From the NCBI RefSeq assembly GCF_002803065.1, contig NZ_NNBL01000022.1, positions 62,001 through 126,000 of the forward strand: a DNA stretch of 64,000 nt, written 5' to 3'. Of this stretch, positions 35,152 to 44,090 are shown in pieces (positions within the stretch are counted from its first letter, which is position 1; every line of letters begins with the position of its first letter). The stretch comes from Streptomyces sp. CB01635 (lineage in GTDB: Bacteria > Actinomycetota > Actinomycetes > Streptomycetales > Streptomycetaceae). The position numbers and the translations under genes are program-made. Below the pieces are notes generated by a model. The model searched no databases, had not been told where the DNA came from, and saw nothing but the letters and a program-made list of their open reading frames with translations.

Positions 35152-36453
35152 CTAGGCCCTCTGTGTCTGGGCAGCATACGGCCGCTGCGGGGGCCGCCAG
35201 TCCGCGATCTCGTCGAATCCGCGCAGCATGACGGCGGGTCCGGTCTTGTCGAGAGCGGCGATGAGGATGTTGCGCAGCGCCCTCGCGGGCCGGTTGCTGA
35301 GCATGTTCACCCGGCCCAGACCGACGGCCTTGCGGGCGATGGCGGTCGTACGCGGCCTGCGTGCGGCGGTGTACGTGGCGAGGTCGAGGGAGTCGGGGTG
35401 CTCGGGGTCGGCGTGGTGGGCGAGCACGACGGCGTCCTCGATGGCCTGGTTGCCGCCCTGGCCGAGGGTCGGGGGCATGGCGTGGGCCGCGTCGCCGAGG
35501 AGCGCGACCCGGCCGCGGTGGAAGGCCGGCAGGGGTTCGGTGATGTGGTGGACGTCGTGGCGCAGGATCTCGTCGGGCACGGCCGCGTCGATGATCGCCG
35601 GGATCGGGTCGTGCCAGTCGCCGAAGCGGCGCAGCAGCTCGGCCTTCTCGCCGTCGGGGGCGTGGTGGCCGGCGGGGGCGATGGCTGCACCGTAGGCGTA
35701 GACCGTGCCGTCCGCGAAGGGGTGCGTGCCCCAGATCCGCCCGCGTCCCCATGTCTCGTGCTGAGCGAAGGGCCTGCCGAGGGGCGGGACGAGGAGGCGC
35801 CAGGTGGTGAACCCGGCGTAGACCGCGCCCGGGTGGGCGGGGAACAGGGCGCTGCGCACAACGGACCTGATGCCGTCGGCACCGACGACGAGTTCGGCCT
35901 CGAATTCGCCTTCCGGAGTGGTCACGCGGGCGGGGCGGGCCGGGTCGCCCTCGACGCCGGGGTCGGCGAGCGCCGCGGCGGACGCGGTGCGTACGACTCC
36001 GTCGGGGAGACGGGACGCCAGCTTGTCGATCAGGGTCGCGCGGTGCAGGAGCACGAGGGAGCCGCCGAAGCGCTCGGCGGCGGCCTTCGCGTCGGAGCGC
36101 GAGAGCCAGCGCCCGCTCGGGGTGCGCAGGCCGCCCTCGCCCTCCCACGCGGCCAGGCACCGGATCTCCTCGCCGAGGCCGATGACGTCGAGGGCCCGCT
36201 GCGAGTTGGGGGCGAGGGAGATCCCCGACCCGACGGGCTTCAGTTCGGCGGCCCGCTCCAGGACGGTGACGCGCCATCCGCGCAGGCCGAGCGCGACGGC
36301 GGCGGTGAGGCCGCCGATGCCGCCGCCCACGACGACCGCGCGGGGCCGCCGCCCGCGGCCGGCGGCGCCATGCGCTTCTGCTCGCGCCGGTGCCTTGCCC
36401 GTCGAGTCGGTCAGTTCGGGGGGAACCGTTGATTCCATCGATTCGGCAGTCAT
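35152..36453 (-). CDS. FAD-dependent aromatic-type monooxygenase
   Basis: A 433-aa class A flavoprotein monooxygenase. The FAD motif AVVVGGGIGGLTAAVAL lies near residue 38, after a 35-residue Ala/Arg-rich leader. The DG motif VVGADGIRSVVRSALF and the second FAD motif GDAAHAMPPTLGQGGNQAIED follow. Such enzymes hydroxylate aromatic or purine-like rings, and HpxO- and salicylate-type enzymes are the closest types I can name. ATG at 36453 has AAGGAG. It is divergent from a TetR gene with two palindromic operators between, so its expression is probably inducible. Confidence 0.9.
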   Translation of the reverse strand: MTAESMESTVPPELTDSTGKAPARAEAHGAAGRGRRPRAVVVGGGIGGLTAAVALGLRGWRVTVLERAAELKPVGSGISLAPNSQRALDVIGLGEEIRCLAAWEGEGGLRTPSGRWLSRSDAKAAAERFGGSLVLLHRATLIDKLASRLPDGVVRTASAAALADPGVEGDPARPARVTTPEGEFEAELVVGADGIRSVVRSALFPAHPGAVYAGFTTWRLLVPPLGRPFAQHETWGRGRIWGTHPFADGTVYAYGAAIAPAGHHAPDGEKAELLRRFGDWHDPIPAIIDAAVPDEILRHDVHHITEPLPAFHRGRVALLGDAAHAMPPTLGQGGNQAIEDAVVLAHHADPEHPDSLDLATYTAARRPRTTAIARKAVGLGRVNMLSNRPARALRNILIAALDKTGPAVMLRGFDEIADWRPPQRPYAAQTQRA

Positions 36454-36502
36454 GGCTTCGCGCTCCTTACGTCTCACAACGCCCGGCTCGGCCCGTCACG
36501 CT

Positions 36503-36518
36503 CACTACACCTGTAGTG
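36503..36518. promoter_or_regulatory. TetR operator 1
   Basis: CACTACA CC TGTAGTG is a perfect 7-bp inverted repeat in the divergent region. It matches a second site centred exactly 32 bp further (36536-36549), close to three helical turns. Confidence 0.72.
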
Positions 36519-36535
36519 CGCACGATCTCGACCGT

Positions 36536-36549
36536 ACTACATCTGTAGT
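36536..36549. promoter_or_regulatory. TetR operator 2
   Basis: ACTACA TC TGTAGT is a perfect 6-bp inverted repeat with the same core as operator 1. It overlaps the expected -35 region of the TetR gene, whose -10 is probably TAGGTT (36558-36563) just before the ATG. This would allow autorepression. Confidence 0.72.
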
Positions 36550-36569
36550 TCCGGCGGTAGGTTGGGACC

Positions 36570-37184
36570 ATGTCCGTACGCACCAGCCCCACGAGCGCCG
36601 CCGGCGCACCTCGCGCCGAAGTCATCGCCGACGCCGCACTCGATCTGCTCGCCGAGCGCGGGATGCGGGGCCTGACGCACCGAGCGGTCGACGAGGCGGC
36701 GGGCCTGCCGCAGGGGTCGACATCGAACTACGCACGGACCCGGCTCGCCCTCCTGGAGGCGACGGTGCGGCGCCTCGCCGTGCGCGAGTCGCGGGTGCTC
36801 GCCGTGGACGAGCTGCCGGATCCGGCCGACGGGATCCGCTCGCTCGTCGACGGCATGGCTCTCGCGCTGCACCGCTATCTGACGAACCACCCTCAACTGC
36901 TGATCTGCCGTTACGAGTTGGCACTTGAGGCCACGCGACGGCCCGAGCTGAGGGCGTTCTTCGACGCGACGGGACGGCAGTTCCACGAACCGCTCACCGC
37001 GCTGCTGCGCGCCGCGGGGTCCCAGGATCCGGAGCGGCACACACTGTCGCTGGTGGCCTGGTCCGAGGGGATCATGTTCTCGTGCGTGGCCGGGGCCTTC
37101 CACGCGTCGGTCCCGGACCTGGCGGACCTTCGGGAGGGATTCGGGGAGCTGCTGCGCGGGATGCTCGCCGCGTCCCCGTCCTGA
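36570..37184 (+). CDS. TetR-family transcriptional regulator
   Basis: A 204-aa protein with the TetR helix-turn-helix AALDLLAERGMRGLTHRAVDEAAGLPQGSTSNY at residues 25-60. The rest is helical and ligand-binding, with MALALHRYLTNHPQLLICRYELAL and a cysteine in IMFSCVAGAF. TAGGTT 6 nt before the ATG suggests a leaderless transcript. It is divergent from the flavin monooxygenase/oxidoreductase operon and has two palindromes in between, so it probably represses both directions until it binds a substrate-like ligand. Confidence 0.92.
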   Translation: MSVRTSPTSAAGAPRAEVIADAALDLLAERGMRGLTHRAVDEAAGLPQGSTSNYARTRLALLEATVRRLAVRESRVLAVDELPDPADGIRSLVDGMALALHRYLTNHPQLLICRYELALEATRRPELRAFFDATGRQFHEPLTALLRAAGSQDPERHTLSLVAWSEGIMFSCVAGAFHASVPDLADLREGFGELLRGMLAASPS

Positions 37185-37260
37185 CCTGCGCGTCACCCGT
37201 GCGGGGCATCATCGGCCGACGGGCGCGCCACGAGAGTCCGTAGCCCCCAGAGTTGCGCAA

Positions 37261-37728
37261 GTGCATCGATCGACGACCTCAGCAGCGCTTCTGCTCACGG
37301 TGGCGGCCACGGCCGCAGCGGTGTCCGGTTGCGTGAGCGTACGGCAGCCGGAGCCTCCGGCCGTGTCCCCCAGCCCACCGGCCGCTCCGGCTGCGCCCCG
37401 CCCCGACGGCCGGGCGGAGCCCCAGGTCGTGCAGGCGCCGGCGCGGGAGGCGCTGGACCGGATGGGCCGTACGCCACCGGCCCACTCGCCCTCCCCCGAG
37501 CCGACTCGTGCGCCGCGCCCGCCCCAGCCGCCACGCCAGGAGGCACCGCGTCGGTCGGGCCCCGACCACGCGGCGCGCCCCGCGGCACCCGCGCCGCGCC
37601 ACCCGCACACGGCGGCCCCCGCGGCGCCTGGCGTCCCGGGCGATGTGTGCGCCCTGGGCAATCAGTACGGCAAGTGGAACCCGGACAGCCCCGAGGCCCG
37701 CATCTGCCGGGAGACGTATGGGAGGTGA
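37261..37728 (+). CDS. Proline-rich lipoprotein
   Basis: A 155-aa secreted protein with a signal peptide and lipobox AAAVSGC (Cys near residue 24). About 95 residues are extremely rich in Pro, Ala and Arg. The conserved C-terminal motif PGDVCALGNQYGKWNPDSPE ends with two cysteines (VCAL and RICRE). The start is GTG at 37261 without a clear ribosome site. Streptomycetes have several proteins with this GDVC...GxW...ICR tail, and their function is unknown. No other gene is linked. Confidence 0.78.
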   Translation: MHRSTTSAALLLTVAATAAAVSGCVSVRQPEPPAVSPSPPAAPAAPRPDGRAEPQVVQAPAREALDRMGRTPPAHSPSPEPTRAPRPPQPPRQEAPRRSGPDHAARPAAPAPRHPHTAAPAAPGVPGDVCALGNQYGKWNPDSPEARICRETYGR

Positions 37729-37817
37729 GGGGGGCGGGGGTGTTACGGGGATGAGGCGCGACGGCGGTCGGGGCGGGCCGCGCATCAGGTAGAGGGGACC
37801 GGCGAGGGGGTGACCGT

Positions 37818-38369
37818 CTACGAGCTCCGTCTGGGCGGCCCCAGCGGCTCGCCCCCCGCGGAACCCCGGCCCGGACCCTCGTCCGCGCCGGGCGGCATCG
37901 CCGCGACCCGCTGTGCCAGGCGGGCGATGGCCGCCCGCACACCGTCCCCGTAACCGTCGTCCCCGAGCGCGCCCACCACGGCGCGCGCCTGTGTCAGATG
38001 GCTGCGGGCCGCGTCGGGGCGGCCGAGCTTCACATAGTCCGCCGCCAGGTTGAGGTGCAGCGAGGGGTAGAGCGCGCGGACCGCGAGCGACTGCTCGTGG
38101 CGGGCGAGCCGCGCCTCGGTCAGGCCCTCGGCGGCGGACAGGGCCCGCAGGTCCCACGCCAGCTCGTGGTCCGGGTCGTCCTGGGCGTCCGCCATGTAGT
38201 GCGCGAGCGTGCAGCGGTGGAGGGCGTCGCCGTCCTCCCCGATCTCCGCCCACAGGCCGAGGTACCGGTCCCTGGCCTCCTCGCGGTCACCGGCGTGATG
38301 GAGCATGATCACCTGCCCGATCCGGGCCATCATGGCGTCGTCCGCCGCCTGCTCCCGCTGCTCAGCCAC
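37818..38369 (-). CDS. TPR-like hypothetical protein
   Basis: A 183-aa mostly helical protein with tetratricopeptide-like repeats, such as HHAGDREEARDRYLGLWAEI, HYMADAQDDPDHELAWDLRA and LNLAADYVKLGRPDAARSHL. The last 25 residues are Pro/Gly-rich. GTG at 38369 has GGAGG 5 nt upstream. It probably mediates protein interactions, and no specific partner is visible. Similar short TPR proteins are common in actinomycetes. Confidence 0.75.
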   Translation of the reverse strand: MAEQREQAADDAMMARIGQVIMLHHAGDREEARDRYLGLWAEIGEDGDALHRCTLAHYMADAQDDPDHELAWDLRALSAAEGLTEARLARHEQSLAVRALYPSLHLNLAADYVKLGRPDAARSHLTQARAVVGALGDDGYGDGVRAAIARLAQRVAAMPPGADEGPGRGSAGGEPLGPPRRSS

Positions 38370-38517
38370 AGGTCCTCCACGCTCGTATGCCGATCGTCCA
38401 AGCCGATAACGATTCCGACGCTATAGCCAGCCGCTGACAATCCCGGTCAGGCGCGGGCGGGGGTCCCTCCGGGGGCCGGGCGGTCACGGCACCAGGAGGC
38501 TCACGCACCCGTGGACG

Positions 38518-39201
38518 TCAGCCCAGGTCCGGAATGCGCCAGTCGATCGGCGTGTGACCCTGCGCGGCCACCGCCTTGTCGATCTGCGTGAAGGGATGCG
38601 AGCCGAAGAACTTCTTCGCGGAGAGCGGCGAGGGGTGCGCGCCCTTCACCACGACGTGGCGCTCCTCGTCGATGAGGGGGAGTTTCTTCTGCGCGTAGTT
38701 CCCCCACAGGACGAACACGGCAGGGTCGGGCCGGTCGGCCACCGCGCGGATCACCGCGTCGGTGAACTTCTCCCAGCCCTTGCCCTTGTGCGAGTTGGCC
38801 TCGCCGGCCCGCACCGTGAGCACCGCGTTCAGCAGGAGGACGCCCTGCTCGGCCCACGGCATCAGATACCCGTTGTCCGGGACCGGGTGGCCGAGCTCCT
38901 CCTTCATCTCCTTGTAGATGTTCCGCAGGGAGGGCGGCGTCTTCACGCCGGGCCGCACGGAGAAGCACAGACCGTGCCCCTGCCCCTCCCCGTGGTACGG
39001 GTCCTGGCCGAGGACAAGGACCTTGACCCGGTCGTACGGGGTCGCGTCGAGCGCCGCGAAGACCTCCTCGCGCGGCGGGTAGACGGGACCCTTCGCGCGC
39101 TCCTCCTCGACGAACTCGGTGAGCTCCTTGAAGTAGGACTTCTGCAGCTCCTCGCCGAGGACGCCGCGCCAGGACTCGGGCAGCATCGCGGTGTCGGTCA
39201 C
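38518..39201 (-). CDS. ung: Uracil-DNA glycosylase, family 1
   Basis: A 227-aa Ung. The water-activating motif GQDPYHGEGQGHGLCFS lies near residues 65-81, LLLNAVLTVRAGEANSHKGKGW near residue 120 and the DNA-intercalation loop HPSPLSAKKFFGS near residue 188. It removes uracil from DNA by base excision. GTG at 39201 has GGAGG upstream. The length is normal and all motifs are intact. Confidence 0.96.
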   Translation of the reverse strand: MTDTAMLPESWRGVLGEELQKSYFKELTEFVEEERAKGPVYPPREEVFAALDATPYDRVKVLVLGQDPYHGEGQGHGLCFSVRPGVKTPPSLRNIYKEMKEELGHPVPDNGYLMPWAEQGVLLLNAVLTVRAGEANSHKGKGWEKFTDAVIRAVADRPDPAVFVLWGNYAQKKLPLIDEERHVVVKGAHPSPLSAKKFFGSHPFTQIDKAVAAQGHTPIDWRIPDLG

Positions 39202-39306
39202 GTCAACAACCTCCGGGGTACGGTCACTTCACGGCCGTACGAGGCACGGCCGATGCACACCCCAGAACCTACCCGCGGCCACTGACAACGGGCCCCGGCG
39301 GCCTGC

Positions 39307-40887
39307 TTACCAGCTGGTCTTGCGCTGCAGCTCCCACATCATCATGATCGTCGACGGGTCGAGGGCCCGCTCGCCGCCCGAGATCTCCTCGCTGGCCGCG
39401 ATGTACTGCTTGCCCTGCCACAGCGGCAGCAGCCGGGCGTCGTCGACGAGTATCTGCTGAGCGCGCTTGAACTGGCCCACCACGGCGGCGCGGTCGCTCT
39501 CGCGGCGCGACTGCGGCAGCAGATCGTCGGTGATCTCCTTGGACGCGTAGGGCGTTCCCAGCGCGTTCTGCTCGCCGACGAAGGGCGCGATGAAGTTGTC
39601 CGCGTCCGGGAAGTCGGGGAACCAGCCGCGACCGAAGGCGGGGTACTCGCCCTTGCGGTATCCGGCCTCGAACGTCTTCCAGGGGCGTCCCTTGATGGTG
39701 ACGTCGAACAGTCCGGACGCGTCCAGTTGCCGCTTGAGCTCGGTGAACTCGGCGCCGGTCGCGGACCCGTAGCGGTCGGTGGTGTACCAGAGGGTGAGCG
39801 GGACCCGGTCCGTGATGCCCGCCCGGGTGAGGATGTCCTTGGCCTTGGCCGCGTTCGGGTCGCCGAAGTCGTCGAAGAAGCCGGTGGTGTGCCCGGTCAG
39901 GCCCCTCGGGACCATCGAGTAGAGCGGTTCGACGGTGTCCTGGTAGATCTTGTGGGCGATCGCGCCGCGGTCGACGACCTGGGCGACGGCCTTGCGGACG
40001 GCGGACTTGCGCGCCCAGGGGTCCTTGGGGTTGAACACCAGGTAGCTGATCTCCATGCCCGCGCCCTCGACGAGCTGGATGCCGTCCTTGGCCTGCTTGC
40101 CCTGGAGCCCCACGACGTCGGAGGCGGCGAGCCCGCGGTACGTGGCGTCGATCTTCTTGGCGCGCAGGGCGCCGACCATCGAGGCGGAGTCCTTGAAGTA
40201 GCGGATGGTGACGGCGCTGTTCTTGCGCTCGGCGAACCCGTCGTAGTGGTCGTTCTTGACGAGCTCCGCCTTCTCGCCGTCGGTGTACGCGTCGAGCGCA
40301 TACGGCCCCGAGCCGGCGATCTTGCCGTCGTCACGGACCGCGTCGGCCGGGTACTCGGCGGGGTCGACGATGGACATCGCCGGTGTCGCGAGCACGAAGG
40401 GGAAGGTTGCGTCGGGCTTGTTCAATGTGAACGTGATGTCACGGTCACCCTTGGCATCGACCGATTTCAGGCTGCCGAGGAGCCCCTCGGGGCCGCCCTT
40501 GACGTTGATCCTTCTGATGCGGTCGAAGGAGTACTTGACGGCCGCCGCGTCGAGCTTGTCGCCGTTCGAGAACTGCATGCCCTCGCGCAGCTTGCAGTGG
40601 TAGACGCTGTTGGAGGGGTCGGTGAACTCGCAGCGCTCGGCGGCGTCGGGCTTGGGCTCGGAGGCGCCGGAGGGGAAGCTGACCAGGGTCTGGTAGACGT
40701 TCCTGAACAGCTCCCAGGAACCGTCCCAGGACGCGGCCGGGTCGAGGGTGCTCGGCGCGCTGGTGGTCCCCACGACGATGGGGGCGGTGTCGTCCGACTC
40801 TCCGGAGGACATCAGTCCACATCCGGCAAGAAGCGATATGCACGTTATCGCCGCCAGCTGACGGGGGCCCTGGATCCGGTTGAACAC
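39307..40887 (-). CDS. ABC-type peptide-binding lipoprotein (orphan)
   Basis: A 526-aa extracellular solute-binding protein of family 5. It has a signal peptide and the lipobox SLLAGC, then typical features: STLDPAASWDGSWELFRNVYQTL, YHCKLREGMQFSNGDKLDAAAVKYSFDRI and AVRKAVAQVVDRGAIAHKIYQ. GTG at 40887 has GAGGAGC upstream. Such proteins bind oligopeptides for ABC importers, but no permease or ATPase genes lie here, so it may serve a transporter encoded elsewhere or act as a signal receptor. Confidence 0.9.
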   Translation of the reverse strand: MFNRIQGPRQLAAITCISLLAGCGLMSSGESDDTAPIVVGTTSAPSTLDPAASWDGSWELFRNVYQTLVSFPSGASEPKPDAAERCEFTDPSNSVYHCKLREGMQFSNGDKLDAAAVKYSFDRIRRINVKGGPEGLLGSLKSVDAKGDRDITFTLNKPDATFPFVLATPAMSIVDPAEYPADAVRDDGKIAGSGPYALDAYTDGEKAELVKNDHYDGFAERKNSAVTIRYFKDSASMVGALRAKKIDATYRGLAASDVVGLQGKQAKDGIQLVEGAGMEISYLVFNPKDPWARKSAVRKAVAQVVDRGAIAHKIYQDTVEPLYSMVPRGLTGHTTGFFDDFGDPNAAKAKDILTRAGITDRVPLTLWYTTDRYGSATGAEFTELKRQLDASGLFDVTIKGRPWKTFEAGYRKGEYPAFGRGWFPDFPDADNFIAPFVGEQNALGTPYASKEITDDLLPQSRRESDRAAVVGQFKRAQQILVDDARLLPLWQGKQYIAASEEISGGERALDPSTIMMMWELQRKTSW

Positions 40888-41052
40888 GCGCGCGCTCCTC
40901 GATCGGCCATGCCACAGGTCGGGAGACCATACCGCAGTGCCCCGCCGGGCCAATGAGGCACTCCGGCAGGGCACTTGATGCGTACGTACGCGACGTACGC
41001 GGGGAACTTCAGTTAAGCGAGCTTGGTCCGAAACGGCCTCACGGAGGCTTTG

Positions 41053-41820
41053 TCAGCTGACGCCCGCATTGAGGAAGATTCCGCCGTCGACCACGAGGGT
41101 CTGGCCGGTGATCCAGTCGGACTGCTGCGAGGTCAGGAACGCGGCGGCGCCGCCGATGTCCTCCGGCACGCCGAGCCGGGCCAGCGGGTAGGCGGCCGCG
41201 GCCTCCTCCTCGCGCCCCTCGTAGAGAGCCTGCGCGAACTTCGTCTTGACCACCGCCGGGGCGATCGCGTTGACCCGCACCTTGGGCGCGAACTCGTGCG
41301 CGAGCTGGACGGTCAGGTTGATCATCGCCGCCTTGCTGATGCCGTACGCGCCGATGAACGGAGACGGGGCGAGGCCCGCGACGGAGGCGATGTTGACGAT
41401 CGCCCCGCCGTTCTCGCCCTGCCACGCCTTCCACGTCTGCTGGGCGAAGCCGAGCGCGGAGACGACGTTGGTCTCGAAGACCTTGCGCGCCACGTTCAGG
41501 TCGAGCTCGGCGATGGGGCCGAACACCGGGTTCGTACCGGCGTTGTTGACCAGGAAGTCGACGCGGCCGAAGGCCTCCATGGTGCGCTCGACGGCGGCGG
41601 CCTGGTGCGCCTCGTCGTGGGCCTTGCCGGCGACGTACATGGCCCGGTCGGCGCCGAGCTTCTCGACGGCCTCCTTGAGGGCGTCCTCGCCGCGTCCGGT
41701 GATGCACACGCGGTCACCGCGGGCGACGAGCGCCTCGGCGACGCCGTAGCCGATGCCGCGGCTCCCGCCGGTGACGAGGGCGACCTTGCCGGAGAGCTCG
41801 GGGAGCTGGGATGAAGTCAT
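41053..41820 (-). CDS. Short-chain dehydrogenase/reductase
   Basis: A 255-aa classical SDR. It has the cofactor motif TGGSRGIGYG near residue 17, NNAG near residue 93, the catalytic Ser in IVNIASVAGLA and Tyr/Lys in YGISKAA near residue 161. It follows the FabG gene by 17 nt on the minus strand and so is in the same operon. The substrate is unknown. The pairing with a second SDR suggests steps in fatty-acyl or polyketide-like metabolism, but no other pathway gene is adjacent. Confidence 0.92.
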   Translation of the reverse strand: MTSSQLPELSGKVALVTGGSRGIGYGVAEALVARGDRVCITGRGEDALKEAVEKLGADRAMYVAGKAHDEAHQAAAVERTMEAFGRVDFLVNNAGTNPVFGPIAELDLNVARKVFETNVVSALGFAQQTWKAWQGENGGAIVNIASVAGLAPSPFIGAYGISKAAMINLTVQLAHEFAPKVRVNAIAPAVVKTKFAQALYEGREEEAAAAYPLARLGVPEDIGGAAAFLTSQQSDWITGQTLVVDGGIFLNAGVS

Positions 41821-41837
41821 GTCCTTTTCCCCCGGCC

Positions 41838-42599
41838 CTAGTTGAGCGGTCCGCCGGCGACGTACATGACCTGGCCGGAGACGAATCCGGCCGCCTCGCC
41901 GGTGAAGAAGGCGATGGCGTTGGCGATGTCGTCGGGCTTGCCCACGCGCTGGACCGGGATCTGCGTGGCGGCGGCGGCCTGGAACTCCTCGAAGCCCATG
42001 CCGACACGGGCGGCGGTGGCGGCCGTCATCTCGGTGACGATGAAGCCGGGGGCGACGGCGTTCGCGGTGACGCCGAACTTGCCGAGCTCCTTGGCGAGGG
42101 TCTTGGTGAAGCCCTGGAGGCCGGCCTTGGCCGCCGAGTAGTTGACCTGGCCGCGGTTGCCGAGCGCCGACGACGAGGACAGGTTGACGATGCGGCCGAA
42201 CTTGGCGTCCACCATGTGCTTCTGGACGGCCTTCGACATCAGGAACGCGCCGCGCAGGTGCACGTTCATGACGGTGTCCCAGTCCAGGGCGCTCATCTTG
42301 AACAGCAGGTTGTCGCGGAGCACACCCGCGTTGTTGACGAGGATCGTCGGCGCGCCGAGCTCCTCGGCGATGCGCGCGACGGCGGCCTCGACCTGGGCCT
42401 CGTCGGCGACGTCGCAGCCGACCGCGAGGGCCTTGCCACCGGCGTTGGTGATCTTCTCGACGGTGTCCTTGCAGGCGGCCTCGTCGAGGTCGATCACGGC
42501 TACGGCGCGACCCTCGGCGGCCAGACGTACGGCGGTAGCGGCGCCGATGCCGCGTGCGGCACCGGTGACGATCGCGACGCGCTGCTCAGTGGTGGACAT
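41838..42599 (-). CDS. fabG: 3-oxoacyl-ACP reductase-like SDR (FabG type)
   Basis: A 253-aa SDR with TGAARGIGAATA near residue 13, the NNAG motif, IVNLSSSSALGNRGQ (catalytic Ser) and YSAAKAG (Tyr/Lys near residue 154). It ends with SGQVMYVAGGPLN. ATG at 42599 has GAGGAG upstream. This class reduces 3-ketoacyl thioesters with NADPH. In streptomycetes several fabG paralogues exist, so the primary fatty-acid enzyme may lie elsewhere. It forms an operon with the next SDR. Confidence 0.9.
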   Translation of the reverse strand: MSTTEQRVAIVTGAARGIGAATAVRLAAEGRAVAVIDLDEAACKDTVEKITNAGGKALAVGCDVADEAQVEAAVARIAEELGAPTILVNNAGVLRDNLLFKMSALDWDTVMNVHLRGAFLMSKAVQKHMVDAKFGRIVNLSSSSALGNRGQVNYSAAKAGLQGFTKTLAKELGKFGVTANAVAPGFIVTEMTAATAARVGMGFEEFQAAAATQIPVQRVGKPDDIANAIAFFTGEAAGFVSGQVMYVAGGPLN

Positions 42600-42758
42600 G
42601 CTCTTCGGTCTCCTCGCCCTAGAGTGCGGCCCTCACGTCCCAACTCGGTGAGCGACCGCTTAGTACCCTGTGGACGTGACGCTAGAAGTCCTGGCACCCG
42701 GTGTCAACGTACCCACCGGGTGCGACTGATCACTCACCGCGAAGGGGCCACCGCGAGG

Positions 42759-43148
42759 TCACCTCACCAGGAGGTCGAGAAGCCTGTCGACCTCCGCCTC
42801 GGGGTCCTCGGTGAGACCGGTGTGCACGGGTCCGGGCTGCACGACCGTGGAGCGCGGCGCGACCAGCCACCGGAAGCGCCGGCCCGCGTCGTCGTCCGCC
42901 GCCTGGCCCGCGTCGCCGCCGCCTCGGCAGTGCCTTTCGACGGCGGCGAGCGACGCGCGGACGCCGGTCACGTCCGCCTCGGGGTCGAGGGCGCGCAGCT
43001 TCGCCTCGTCGAGGTGCGTGAGCGCGCGGACGTAGGACCTGGCGCGGCAGTAGACGACCACGCCGGCGTTGATCTGCTCGCCGCGCTCGACGCGCGGGAC
43101 GACGCGCAGCAGCGCGTATTCGAAGACGTCTCGGCTGGTCGCGGTCAC
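42759..43148 (-). CDS. DUF3037 protein, partner of HipA-like kinase
   Basis: A 129-aa protein with the DUF3037 features EYALLRVVPRVERGEQINAGVVVYCRAR, YVRALTHLDEAKLRALDPEAD and RFRWLVAPRSTVVQPGPVHTGLT. Its GTG start overlaps the stop of the kinase gene by 4 nt (GTGA), so translation is coupled. The function of DUF3037 is not known. The coupling to a HipA-like kinase in many actinobacteria suggests a regulatory partner or substrate. The open frame upstream of the GTG is a shadow of the kinase gene. Confidence 0.85.
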   Translation of the reverse strand: MTATSRDVFEYALLRVVPRVERGEQINAGVVVYCRARSYVRALTHLDEAKLRALDPEADVTGVRASLAAVERHCRGGGDAGQAADDDAGRRFRWLVAPRSTVVQPGPVHTGLTEDPEAEVDRLLDLLVR

Positions 43149-43972
43149 CGGGTGCCGCCCTTCACACTCGCCGTGCCGGTCAGCCAGCCCGAGGTGCGCG
43201 GGACGCGGTCGGGATCCCGCTCGGACAGGCCGATGCGCTCGTGGACGGTGGCCGCGCGGGGCAGCAGCACGGCTGCGTACGCGCGCCGCACCGCGTCGGG
43301 GTCGTCGAAGCCCGGCTCGTCGGCGAGCCAGGCGTCGGGGACGTCGGCGGTGACCTCGGCGAGCAGTTCCTCGGTGAGCCGCGGCGCGAGCTCCGCCGCG
43401 GCCGCCGCGACATCGGGCGCGAAGGGGGCGAGGGCGTGGTCGGAGGCGTCGTACGGGCGGGCCGCCGCGGCCTCCGCGCCGCGCCAGTTGTGGTGCCAGA
43501 TCATGCTCGCGCCGTGGTCGATGAGCCACAGGTCGCCGTGCCAGACCAGCATGTTGGGGTTGCGCCAGGACCGGTCGACGTTGTTGATCAGGGCGTCGAA
43601 CCAGACGACGCGGCCCGCCTCCACGGGATCCACCTCGTAGGCGAGGGGGTCGAAGCCGAGCGCACCGGACAGGTACCGCATGCCGAGGTTCACGCCACCG
43701 CTCGACTTGAGGAGGCCCTGCACCTCCTGGTCGGGCTCGCCGAGGCCGATCACGGGGTCGAGTCCGATCCGCACGAGCCCCGGCACCCGGAGTCCGAGCC
43801 GCCGCGCGAGACCTCCGCAGATCACCTCCGCGACAAGCGTTTTGCGGCCCTGTCCAGCGCCGGTGAACTTCATGACGTACGGGGCGAGATCGTCGGCCTC
43901 GACGAGCCCGGGGAGTGATCCGCCTTCCCTCATGGGGGTGACATAGCGGGTCGCCGTGACTTCGGTGAGCAT
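43145..43972 (-). CDS. HipA-like protein kinase
   Basis: A 275-aa protein resembling the C-terminal kinase domain of HipA. An ATP-binding lysine is visible in APYVMKFTGAGQG near residue 34. A catalytic loop FDALINNVDRSWRNPNMLV near residue 125 carries an Asp and Asn, and a metal-site WLIDHGASM follows. It lacks the separate N-terminal subdomain of HipA, and no HipB-type DNA-binding antitoxin is adjacent. HipA kinases phosphorylate aminoacyl-tRNA synthetases. Whether this acts as a toxin is unknown. ATG at 43972 has no strong ribosome site. Confidence 0.82.
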   Translation of the reverse strand: MLTEVTATRYVTPMREGGSLPGLVEADDLAPYVMKFTGAGQGRKTLVAEVICGGLARRLGLRVPGLVRIGLDPVIGLGEPDQEVQGLLKSSGGVNLGMRYLSGALGFDPLAYEVDPVEAGRVVWFDALINNVDRSWRNPNMLVWHGDLWLIDHGASMIWHHNWRGAEAAAARPYDASDHALAPFAPDVAAAAAELAPRLTEELLAEVTADVPDAWLADEPGFDDPDAVRRAYAAVLLPRAATVHERIGLSERDPDRVPRTSGWLTGTASVKGGTR

Positions 43973-44090
43973 TGGCCCAGGTTAGGCGACGCGTCATCGC
44001 CGTACGAAAGTCCGTCCGGTGTTGAACATTCCGGTACCGCGGCCCGTACGAGTGAGGGCCACCCCCTCGAACCGAAGGGAAACACCAGTA

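Noticed and set aside
34208..36277. A 689-aa fusion ending in a Gfo/Idh domain
   Set aside because: The N-terminal part is the shifted frame of the flavin monooxygenase gene. The GTG at 35113 has a ribosome site and begins exactly at the Rossmann fold.
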